Position numbers and translations under genes: made by a program. Shown here piece by piece: positions 55,230 to 62,602 of a stretch of DNA of 64,000 nt. Under the pieces are notes generated by a model that did no database searches, had not been told where the DNA came from, and saw nothing but the letters and a program-made list of their open reading frames with translations. The DNA comes from Bacteroidota bacterium. GTDB lineage: Bacteria > Bacteroidota > Bacteroidia > Chitinophagales > Chitinophagaceae. How positions within the stretch are numbered: the first letter of the stretch is position 1; each line of letters begins with the position of its first letter. Where the stretch lies: assembly GCA_018266555.1 (NCBI GenBank), contig JAFEAF010000004.1, forward strand, positions 1-64,000, written 5' to 3'.

Positions 55230-57176
55230 TTAGCTCCCTCCTGCTACTTCTAATTTTCCATCTTTGAAAATCACAAAAGTTCCATCTCCCATTTTAAGAG
55301 GAATGTTATTTAGCAGGAGTCGCTTATCGGGGACAGCAGTTTCTGCCACTTCTACATCCACAGTATCCTCTTTCACATTTATCTGAGCATAAATAAACAT
55401 GGCAATATCTTGCCGCAATCCTCTTGGTTTGAACTCCTTTTCATAAATCAGTTTATGTTCCCCGGATGAAAATATTTTTAAAACTACGGGGCTTCTTTTT
55501 TTAACAACGGGCATTTTAGCCTGCATGTGCTTTTCTGCTGAGGTACTTTTATCATACTCTGTTGGTGAAGAAATGTATTTGAAGTTTACAAACAGAGTTT
55601 TTTCGGAACGATTAAAGAAATGCACCACTGTACTGCTTAGAGGTATCATTAATGAGAAAAATGCGACCAAGATTAAAATAGATAAAACCGGATGTGTCTT
55701 TTTATTGTCGGCATAAGTGAATTGTCCCGGTTCTGAGTCTTTCTCATTATGTTCTTTTGAAAATGCATATAGTTTTTCCTTTTGGTATTGTGTCAGGGTA
55801 AATAATCTTACATTTGATGCATTATATTTTTTCGAAAACACAGGTGCCCTGTTTCTGGTAAAACGCTTCAACGTCCATTTTTTTCCTAAGCGATAATAGC
55901 AATCTTCACAGCTCAGTATAGCTACTTTTTTACTGTTATTTTCCAGAATTTGTTGTACATCTTTTGGCATAATACTGCCGGAACAGGGCACCCGGTAATG
56001 CACTATGTTTAAACCTTCAGGAAGTCCGGGGTCTGGGAAATAACTGCAGCTGAACAGAGTCATTTCCACTTTTTGATCAGTGGGAAGTGCAAGTTTTGGA
56101 AATCCGGGATGGCTGATCGCATGTTCCCCGCATGATCCAATACAGATGCCACAACCTACACATTTATCGGGAGATAGTATTGCTTTTTTTTCGCCATTTC
56201 TATCAAGCATATCAATTGCTTCATAAGGACAATCATACGAGCAAAGGTTACAGGCATCGCATTTATCCAGGTCAATATAAACCGGTGGATTATTTTTTCT
56301 TTTTAAGATATACGGAATAATACATAAAAAAATTCCTGAGCCAATAAAAATCATCCAGTTTTGGTTTACCGTGAACAGCTTCATCAGGTAATAACCGAAA
56401 TAGTAATACCAGTCAAAAGTAGTTTGCACAGGCAGGTTAGATGCCTGTGCCGGCGGATCACTTTTAACAGGAAATAATACAGCAATGATACCTACTGCAA
56501 TAACTACATAAAGTATTAATTTTTTTGGTGGAAGAATTTTGGGTTTTGATATACGGAGAACATGTATCCATATTACAATCACCGTAATCAAAGAAAAAAT
56601 GATATGTCCAAATAAGGCAACTTTAAAAAAACCTCCGATAGTAGTCAAATCATTCAGTAAAAAAGCTCCGGCTATTGAAGGGTCAAAAATAGGAAGGCTC
56701 GAAAATAGTTTTGCCGTCAGATACCCTGTAAGTTTTGCTTTCTGATCCCATACTAATATAAAACCCGTAACACCAATCAGGATAACAATCAAAAAAGAAA
56801 TAATGCCGCTGATCCAGGAAACTAACCGTTTGAATTTTGATGTAAATAAAGTCTGCAACAGGTGCAGGAGGATAAAAATAACCAGCAGGTCTGATGAATA
56901 CCTGTGAATACTTCTCATCCAACCGTTAAAGATGTTGGAAGACATAGATTCTACAGAGTCCCATGCATGGCGTGGATTGATATTGTAAAAAATAAAAACG
57001 TAAATCCCCGAAATACAGGCAACAACAAAAAGAAGAATGGCAATTCCGCCCAGATTATACAACGGATTTAGGTCCGTGGAATACACCTTTCCAAAGAAAG
57101 AAGAAAATTTCTGAAACAACTGATGTCCGTAGGTACGTTCTTTTATTTTCACCGGTGTATTGGAATGCTTAAACAT
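55230..57176 (-). CDS. Cytochrome b / ferredoxin / MvhD-like fusion protein
   Basis: A 648-residue membrane protein joining three modules. Residues 40-290 are a cytochrome b (b6-type) domain with two haem pairs H91/H105 and H191/H205. Residues 300-355 carry two [4Fe-4S] ferredoxin motifs (C306, C309, C312, C316 and C339, C342, C345, C349). Residues 370-440 resemble MvhD/HdrA-type electron-transfer subunits with cysteines C377, C398, C423 and C426. A C-terminal membrane anchor and a beta domain follow. It would shuttle electrons between quinone and the cytoplasm or a dedicated acceptor. Start overlaps the SCO1 stop by 8 bases. Confidence 0.8.
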   Translation of the reverse strand: MFKHSNTPVKIKERTYGHQLFQKFSSFFGKVYSTDLNPLYNLGGIAILLFVVACISGIYVFIFYNINPRHAWDSVESMSSNIFNGWMRSIHRYSSDLLVIFILLHLLQTLFTSKFKRLVSWISGIISFLIVILIGVTGFILVWDQKAKLTGYLTAKLFSSLPIFDPSIAGAFLLNDLTTIGGFFKVALFGHIIFSLITVIVIWIHVLRISKPKILPPKKLILYVVIAVGIIAVLFPVKSDPPAQASNLPVQTTFDWYYYFGYYLMKLFTVNQNWMIFIGSGIFLCIIPYILKRKNNPPVYIDLDKCDACNLCSYDCPYEAIDMLDRNGEKKAILSPDKCVGCGICIGSCGEHAISHPGFPKLALPTDQKVEMTLFSCSYFPDPGLPEGLNIVHYRVPCSGSIMPKDVQQILENNSKKVAILSCEDCYYRLGKKWTLKRFTRNRAPVFSKKYNASNVRLFTLTQYQKEKLYAFSKEHNEKDSEPGQFTYADNKKTHPVLSILILVAFFSLMIPLSSTVVHFFNRSEKTLFVNFKYISSPTEYDKSTSAEKHMQAKMPVVKKRSPVVLKIFSSGEHKLIYEKEFKPRGLRQDIAMFIYAQINVKEDTVDVEVAETAVPDKRLLLNNIPLKMGDGTFVIFKDGKLEVAGGS

Positions 57177-57915
57177 TATTGCCTTTTGTAACAATGAATG
57201 ATTTTATAAAAAGAAAACTAATGATACTTATCATCAGTAAGCCTGCCGAGGTTGATATAATAAACCTCCAGTCCAGTTTGTAAGTTTTTAAAACAGGATC
57301 ATAGCCAAAACACCTAAGGTAAAACCCCTTTAAAAAACCGGGCCTTGATTTTTCGGCCATAGCTTCTATCACCGCAAGCCGTATATCTTTTTTAGATGGA
57401 TTAATACCGTAAACATATCTTGAAATCCTTCCGGCAGGTGTAAGTACGATGAGTATAGAAGGATGATTAAATTCATTAGTTGCAGAATCATATTCATATT
57501 GAAAGTCCATAGAAGACATCAGCTTTTGAATATTTTCAGGTGATGCTGATATTGTTCTCCAGTTAACACCATCCATATTCCAACGTCTTTCGTAATTAGC
57601 AAGATCATCCGGTTTATCGCTACTGTCGAAAGAAAAACTGACTAAAATAAAATCTTTTCCGAAACCATCCATTCCATTAATGGCTGTTTGTATCCCATTG
57701 CTGACTACCCCGCAGATGGAAGGGCATTTGGTATAAACAGGTGATATGATGAGTGGTTTATTTCCTAATAAAGTGAACAACTCATAAGTGTTGCCCCTGT
57801 CGTCAAATACAGGTATGTTAGCGATTTTTTGTGAAAGAAATTTTTTTTCGTCAGGAAAATTAAACCCGCTTAATAATATCCATACCGGCACTATCCATAA
57901 ACATATATACTTCAT
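57169..57915 (-). CDS. SCO1/SenC-family copper chaperone
   Basis: A 248-residue thioredoxin-fold protein with a signal peptide, the copper motif C64-P-S-I-C68 and the conserved H151 (NEFNHPS). A C-terminal helix (218-240) anchors it in the membrane, unlike most SCO proteins. It inserts copper in the CuA or CuB site of the adjacent terminal reductase. 74 bases after the subunit I gene and overlapping the next. Confidence 0.9.
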   Translation of the reverse strand: MKYICLWIVPVWILLSGFNFPDEKKFLSQKIANIPVFDDRGNTYELFTLLGNKPLIISPVYTKCPSICGVVSNGIQTAINGMDGFGKDFILVSFSFDSSDKPDDLANYERRWNMDGVNWRTISASPENIQKLMSSMDFQYEYDSATNEFNHPSILIVLTPAGRISRYVYGINPSKKDIRLAVIEAMAEKSRPGFLKGFYLRCFGYDPVLKTYKLDWRFIISTSAGLLMISIISFLFIKSFIVTKGNNV

Positions 57916-57989
57916 AAAGCTATTTTAGTCTAACCGGCACTAAGTATCCCAAACCGGTATTAATTTTGGATTAATTGAAGCAAATGGTT

Positions 57990-59657
57990 TTAATGCACAT
58001 ACCATGTTGCAGCCAGCCATTTCCAATTCAGAAAAAAGAGTGCGATAAAAACCAACAAAAAAACTATAGTAAGTACGAGGGTACCGGGTGCCTCAAATCC
58101 TTTATGAGCTTTTGGCTGTGGTGCCAGTGGTGATATTTTTAATTGCATATCAGCAGGCCCATTTACTTTCGGCCCGAAGAAAACAGAAATTACTACAATC
58201 AATATCCATATAATTGTTGCAATGAATGCTAATGTACCACCCAGCATCATTAAAGCCCAGAAAAAATCGACAGCAGGATTAAAATTATATGTAAACGGCC
58301 CGCCGGAGAAAGTAGAATCCCAATGACGGCGGGGTACACCCATTTGACCAAGTACAATCATTGAAATGGAAAGTAAAGCAATACCAATAAAAAATAACCA
58401 GGGTTGTGCTTTTGCCCATTTGAATCCTACGATCTTTCTTCTGAAAATTAGGGGAATAAGGTAATAAGTAATACCCATGAAAGTGAGAGTGGTCCCTATA
58501 ACAACTGTCCCTTTAAAATGCCCCGGAATAGCAATCGTATTATGTACAATAATATTCGTTTGTTCCATTCCGAAAATAACTCCTGTAGTGCCCCCGATAA
58601 ATCCAAAGCCAATAACAGCTAAAATAATAGCCGAGAAAGCAGGATTGCCCCAGGGAGCTTTAGATAACCATTGAAATAATCCTTTATTATATCCCCATCT
58701 GCGTTGTGCAGACTCAAAAGAAGATGGAACAGCAAAAGCATGTATCATAGATGCCAATACGGCAAGGTACATTGCATAGCTGGTATTCCATACTTTCCAG
58801 GCACTGCTTACTCCCGGATCAGTCAATAAATGGTGAGCCGATGCCAGGCATATAAACAATATATAAAGTACAAATGCAGTTCGGGATACTTTCTCATTAA
58901 TGGAAGTTCCACCTACAGATAAAAATGAAACCAGGTACCAGATGGATACCATAGCGGCTACATTGATCTGTTGGGAAGAATGACCCAGCCCCCACCAGAT
59001 CAGCTTGTACATGGCCGGATCCACATTTTGAATAAGTCCCATGGACCATAAAAAAGTTGGAATATAAATGAGTGCTCCTGATGCTAACGTTATAACTGCA
59101 ATGATTGCAGCCGTCATTAACCCGTAAGTAAAAAGGGGCAAAGTATCTCCATAAGATTTTTCACGCCGGGCTATCATCAGGTTGCCAAAAAATAATATAA
59201 CTGCCAGTAAAGCTCCGACTGCAAAAAGAATGATTCCTAAATAATAAAGAGGATCTGCTTTTAACGGGGTATAGGAAGTGAGCATAACATCGGCCTTTCC
59301 CATCAGTATAATTATATCGGAAAGTACCAGGCCTGCAACCATTAATGCAAATGCAAACCATCCTAATTTAGGCGCACAAAAACGGGTATTCAAAACTACA
59401 GTAGACCCAAAGTACAACCCTGCAATTTCAAAAAAGATGATCCAGTAAATTAGTGCATTAAGCCCATGAAAAGTAACCAGCCTGTAATACCATTCAGCAC
59501 TAAGAAGATGTACCGGTTGATATCTTGTAAATACCAATAATATAGCAGCTATTACTGCAAGCAGCAGGGAAATAACTGCAAACACTGCATTGGCCCTGAT
59601 AAGTTTTTCTGCTTTCAGGTCAATTTTAAATCCAGTTATATCGCATGTACGAAACAT
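57990..59657 (-). CDS. Haem-copper oxidase superfamily subunit I, B-family NO-reductase-like
   Basis: A 555-residue protein with about 13 membrane helices. Metal ligands present: H64 (low-spin haem), H226, H275 and H276 (CuB) and H380 (high-spin haem). Two key residues are not the oxidase type: the cross-linked tyrosine four residues after the first CuB histidine is Gln (H226-S-S-Q-Q230), and the second low-spin haem histidine of the HFH motif is Lys (H380-F-K382). Loss of the tyrosine is typical of nitric oxide reductases in this superfamily. The closest proposed class I know is eNOR, by memory and not by search. Alternative: an oxidase with unusual chemistry. Confidence 0.85.
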   Translation of the reverse strand: MFRTCDITGFKIDLKAEKLIRANAVFAVISLLLAVIAAILLVFTRYQPVHLLSAEWYYRLVTFHGLNALIYWIIFFEIAGLYFGSTVVLNTRFCAPKLGWFAFALMVAGLVLSDIIILMGKADVMLTSYTPLKADPLYYLGIILFAVGALLAVILFFGNLMIARREKSYGDTLPLFTYGLMTAAIIAVITLASGALIYIPTFLWSMGLIQNVDPAMYKLIWWGLGHSSQQINVAAMVSIWYLVSFLSVGGTSINEKVSRTAFVLYILFICLASAHHLLTDPGVSSAWKVWNTSYAMYLAVLASMIHAFAVPSSFESAQRRWGYNKGLFQWLSKAPWGNPAFSAIILAVIGFGFIGGTTGVIFGMEQTNIIVHNTIAIPGHFKGTVVIGTTLTFMGITYYLIPLIFRRKIVGFKWAKAQPWLFFIGIALLSISMIVLGQMGVPRRHWDSTFSGGPFTYNFNPAVDFFWALMMLGGTLAFIATIIWILIVVISVFFGPKVNGPADMQLKISPLAPQPKAHKGFEAPGTLVLTIVFLLVFIALFFLNWKWLAATWYVH

Positions 59658-59674
59658 AATTTCAGATTTTACGG

Positions 59675-60595
59675 TTAGTCTTTTAATGATTTGATATAGG
59701 CAATCACTTGCTTTATTTCCTCGTCGGTAAGTGGAAATACAGGCATGGGGGTATTTTCAAATCCAACTGTTATCTTTTTTTGAGGAGTTTTAATGGATTC
59801 ATCTATATAAGCATCGTCAACTTTTACAGTCATCTTTTTTCCATCCTCAATTACATGTTCCTCCTTTCCATATAATCCTTTCCATGACGGTGCAATCTGG
59901 CTGCTTCCATCGGTCTTGTGACAAGCTGCGCATCCTTTAAGTGTATATATTTGTTCACCCAACAATACCATTTCGGTTTCAGTCAAAGGCTCATTCTTTT
60001 TTTCAGCCAGCGGCGCAGGTGCTTTTTTAAAATTTTCATACCCGTACAATTTCAGATCTTCTTCTTTTTCAATTACTACGATTTTCCCAATCATCGTATG
60101 ATGCCCGATACCACAAAATTCATTACAGATCACTTTGTATTCGCCGGATTCTGTTGGTTTGAATTCCAGCACATAATCGTAGGACGGATATACCTGGAAA
60201 TTCATATTTACGGGTTGAATGGAAAAACCATGTAATACATCACGGGATGAAATATGAAACTTATAAGCCTGGTCTTTTTGTAAAATCATTACAGGGCTCC
60301 ATCTCCACATTTCAGCCATTACAATAACATCACTGTTTGGTTGGGGGCGCACAACAGGTATGCCGGCATCCGTACCTACAATGTTTTGTTTCTGATATGC
60401 TTCGCTGAGTTTTGAAAACTCTGCAGTACTAGTACGGTAAGTAATGCTGGAAGGGTTTTGTTTTCCGTACACATGCCACATAATCATCCAAATAAACATA
60501 CTGATGCAAAGCAGAAGGGCGATGATCATCCACGATTTTTCATCTTTGGATACTTTTTTATCGAACCAACCTTCGGCCGGGCTTAATAAACTCAT
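59675..60595 (-). CDS. Subunit II with CuA centre fused to cytochrome c
   Basis: A 306-residue protein: one N-terminal membrane helix (22-42), a cupredoxin domain with the complete CuA site (H122, C157, C161, H165, M168) and a C-terminal cytochrome c with C222-A-A-C225-H226 and probable axial M284. Electrons thus arrive from a periplasmic cytochrome, through haem c and CuA, to subunit I 17 bases downstream. This is a caa3-type layout. Confidence 0.9.
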   Translation of the reverse strand: MSLLSPAEGWFDKKVSKDEKSWMIIALLLCISMFIWMIMWHVYGKQNPSSITYRTSTAEFSKLSEAYQKQNIVGTDAGIPVVRPQPNSDVIVMAEMWRWSPVMILQKDQAYKFHISSRDVLHGFSIQPVNMNFQVYPSYDYVLEFKPTESGEYKVICNEFCGIGHHTMIGKIVVIEKEEDLKLYGYENFKKAPAPLAEKKNEPLTETEMVLLGEQIYTLKGCAACHKTDGSSQIAPSWKGLYGKEEHVIEDGKKMTVKVDDAYIDESIKTPQKKITVGFENTPMPVFPLTDEEIKQVIAYIKSLKD

Positions 60596-60618
60596 ACTTC
60601 AGATTTTAGATAAAAAAT

Positions 60619-60804
60619 TTATTTGACCAGGGATTGCTTGATCTCTTCCGGTATAGTGGGCAAATTGGATAGCTCCATTACTCCCCACAGCAGGTAAAAA
60701 ATGGCGTAGATTGTTACTCCCAGGAAAAGCAGTAACATAAAATCATCCATGATCATTCTTGAAAATGGAGTTTTTTTGCTTTCAGGTAGCTGATCGTTTT
60801 CCAT
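60619..60804 (-). CDS. Small single-helix subunit of the terminal reductase
   Basis: A 61-residue protein with a charged N-terminus and one helix (DDFMLLLFLGVTIYAIFYLLWG). Its place immediately before subunit II (23 bases) and its size fit the small helix subunit (IIa) of B-family oxidases. Family not recognised by sequence. Confidence 0.65.
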   Translation of the reverse strand: MENDQLPESKKTPFSRMIMDDFMLLLFLGVTIYAIFYLLWGVMELSNLPTIPEEIKQSLVK

Positions 60805-60833
60805 TTTGATTTGTTTTAAAAATGTAAAAAACT

Positions 60834-60914
60834 TTATACCATAAAGCTAAGTGCGATGAAATACAATGGAATACAAGAGATCAGAATAATGTGGCGATTA
60901 TTACGTTTTCGTAT
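60834..60914 (-). CDS. Possible 26-residue membrane peptide
   Basis: Between the regulator and the small subunit gene the minus strand has an open frame with a basic start (IRKRNNRH) and a hydrophobic stretch (IILISCIPLYFIALSFMV) ending in TAA at 60834. No ATG precedes it; ATA at 60914 or TTG-type codons further up would have to start it, and an A8 run there could hide an error. Tiny membrane subunits occur in terminal oxidase operons, so it is listed with low confidence. Confidence 0.3.
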   Translation of the reverse strand: MRKRNNRHIILISCIPLYFIALSFMV

Positions 60915-60934
60915 TTTTTTTAAAAAAAATTGTA

Positions 60935-61657
60935 TTAGGTTTTTTTCCCAGGGACTAAAGAAGGATCACTAATTTCCCGAAGTTTTGCAGTATTAAGAAA
61001 ACTGAACTTCTTTGCTGAGTACCTGATCAACTCCTCATTTTCGAAGTCTTTTAATATTTTTGAAATTTGTTCTTTAGTTGTACCAGCCAGATCGGCAATA
61101 TCCTGCCTGCAAAAACTGATTCTGAAGCTTTGCTTTTTTACTTCATATCTGTAAGCAGCGGCTAACGACAAAAGCGCTTCAGCAACTTTTTCCCGTACCG
61201 ATTTGTGAGCAAGGACAATTGCTTTCTTTTCTACAAGTTCCAGTTCATCTAAAACCTGATTAATAATTTGTTGTTTGAGCGAATGACTTTTACCGGCAAT
61301 TTCAGTAAACAAATTATTCGGAATAAAGCAATACAGCACTTCGGACACCGCAGTTACTGAGCAGGAATGACAAGAATGACTGGAATTAGTTCTGTGGCCA
61401 AATACAGTTCCCATTCCTGCTATCCGAAGAATCAATGGCCTGCCCTGTTTGCCATTTAATTCCACTTTTAAAAAACCCTTTTTAATAAAGCAAACTCCCA
61501 ATATGGGATCCCCTTCTGAAAATAGTCTTTCCCCTTTTTGAAGCGATCTGGGATGTTTATATGTGCTGATAGCAGTGAGAGTTTCGGTATCACAAGCATT
61601 CAATATGGAACAACTTCTGACTTTACAGGTTATACAATCACATCTTGGTATTGCCAT
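60935..61657 (-). CDS. CRP/FNR-family regulator with N-terminal cysteine cluster
   Basis: A 240-residue CRP/FNR protein: cysteines C6, C8, C11 and C16 at the N-terminus, a cyclic-nucleotide-type beta-roll (GERLFSEGDPILGVCFIKKGFLKVELNGK) and a C-terminal helix-turn-helix (CRQDIADLAGTTKEQISKIL). Four close cysteines suggest an FeS or other redox or NO sensor as in FNR. It stands first before the reductase genes (130 bases upstream of the small subunit) and probably controls them. Confidence 0.88.
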   Translation of the reverse strand: MAIPRCDCITCKVRSCSILNACDTETLTAISTYKHPRSLQKGERLFSEGDPILGVCFIKKGFLKVELNGKQGRPLILRIAGMGTVFGHRTNSSHSCHSCSVTAVSEVLYCFIPNNLFTEIAGKSHSLKQQIINQVLDELELVEKKAIVLAHKSVREKVAEALLSLAAAYRYEVKKQSFRISFCRQDIADLAGTTKEQISKILKDFENEELIRYSAKKFSFLNTAKLREISDPSLVPGKKT

Positions 61658-61664
61658 ATTTGAC

Positions 61665-61720
61665 CATTAATATTATTTTACATCTTTGGCATTAACGATT
61701 ATAAAGTCCGTTAATATTAT
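61665..61720. promoter_or_regulatory. Direct and inverted repeats before the FNR-type regulator
   Basis: TTAATATTATTT occurs at 61665-61676 and again at 61709-61720. Between and overlapping them is ATTAACG-N11-CGTTAAT (61689-61713), a perfect 7-bp inverted repeat. These lie 8 to 63 bases upstream of the regulator start and could hold its operator. The rest of 61658-61945 shows nothing else. Confidence 0.4.
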
Positions 61721-61945
61721 TTGAATGTTATATGATTTTAATTAGCCACAAGGCTGATTTATGTTTGCTTTTTGTATTACCACAAATACCATGATTTATT
61801 CCCCCCTCCCGAACTCACATTTTAAATACCTAATCTGCTAATAAAACGGAATAGCGGTGCAGCTTAACTATTAATTCGAGTTATAGAAAAGAAGGATGAA
61901 TTCGCAATAGCCATGGGAAGTGTATCAGGGATCGTTCCAGAAATA

Positions 61946-62452
61946 TTATTTTATCAGCTCATCAAAATTAAACCCGGCCCTTAGCAGTGCATTTTTAGCG
62001 GACTGTAAAGCATATACAGCTTCATTATGCGGATGTACAGGAACTTCAGTTACCAACTCTAATTGCGTTAAGAGAGATTGGGTTTCATCTTCAGTTAATT
62101 TTTCACAAACTTCATACATACCACCGGGCTGTTCTTCCAAAATATCATGCTTTTCCAGTACATGGCGAATAACTTTAATTACTCCTTCACTCGGTGGCAC
62201 AACCATTAAAGCTGTTAATGCTCCATGATCAAGACGGAGCTTTGCAGCAAGAGGTAAAGGCACTCCCCTATTAGCCTTTTGAGCAGCAGGGAAAAGTATT
62301 TTTTCCTCCATTTTGATATGCTTCAAAAGGCCCGTGCGAAATAAATGATATGACTCCATTTGAATATCATTTATGTTTTCTGTTGCTTTGTCTAAGAGCA
62401 GTTCAATACGCCGATGATCGTTTGTAAAAAATTGATATAGTAGTTTATTCAT
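61946..62452 (-). CDS. Hemerythrin-like (HHE) protein
   Basis: A 168-residue four-helix protein with hemerythrin diiron ligands: H13 (NDHRRIE), H45 and E49 (HIKMEE), H76 (LDHGALT), and H97, H102 and E106 (HVLEKHDILEE). Family members bind O2, NO or repair iron-sulphur clusters. Its position upstream of the FNR-like regulator and the NO-reductase-like operon supports a role in nitric oxide or redox stress (inference). Confidence 0.85.
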   Translation of the reverse strand: MNKLLYQFFTNDHRRIELLLDKATENINDIQMESYHLFRTGLLKHIKMEEKILFPAAQKANRGVPLPLAAKLRLDHGALTALMVVPPSEGVIKVIRHVLEKHDILEEQPGGMYEVCEKLTEDETQSLLTQLELVTEVPVHPHNEAVYALQSAKNALLRAGFNFDELIK

Positions 62453-62602
62453 ATTTTTATTAAATGGTCAACAATTGGTATAAAGGTATTAAAAGATTAA
62501 TCGTTTATTTCTTTAAAAACCTGGTTGGCAATTGTATTTGTTCTTATACTATCAGAGTATCCTCAGTTTTCTTAATCATAATTTTGTAACTAGAGAAGTA
62601 CC

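Noticed and set aside
59918-60235. 105-codon plus-strand open frame
   Set aside because: Antisense to the CuA domain of subunit II; rich in Phe and Cys as expected from reversed codons.
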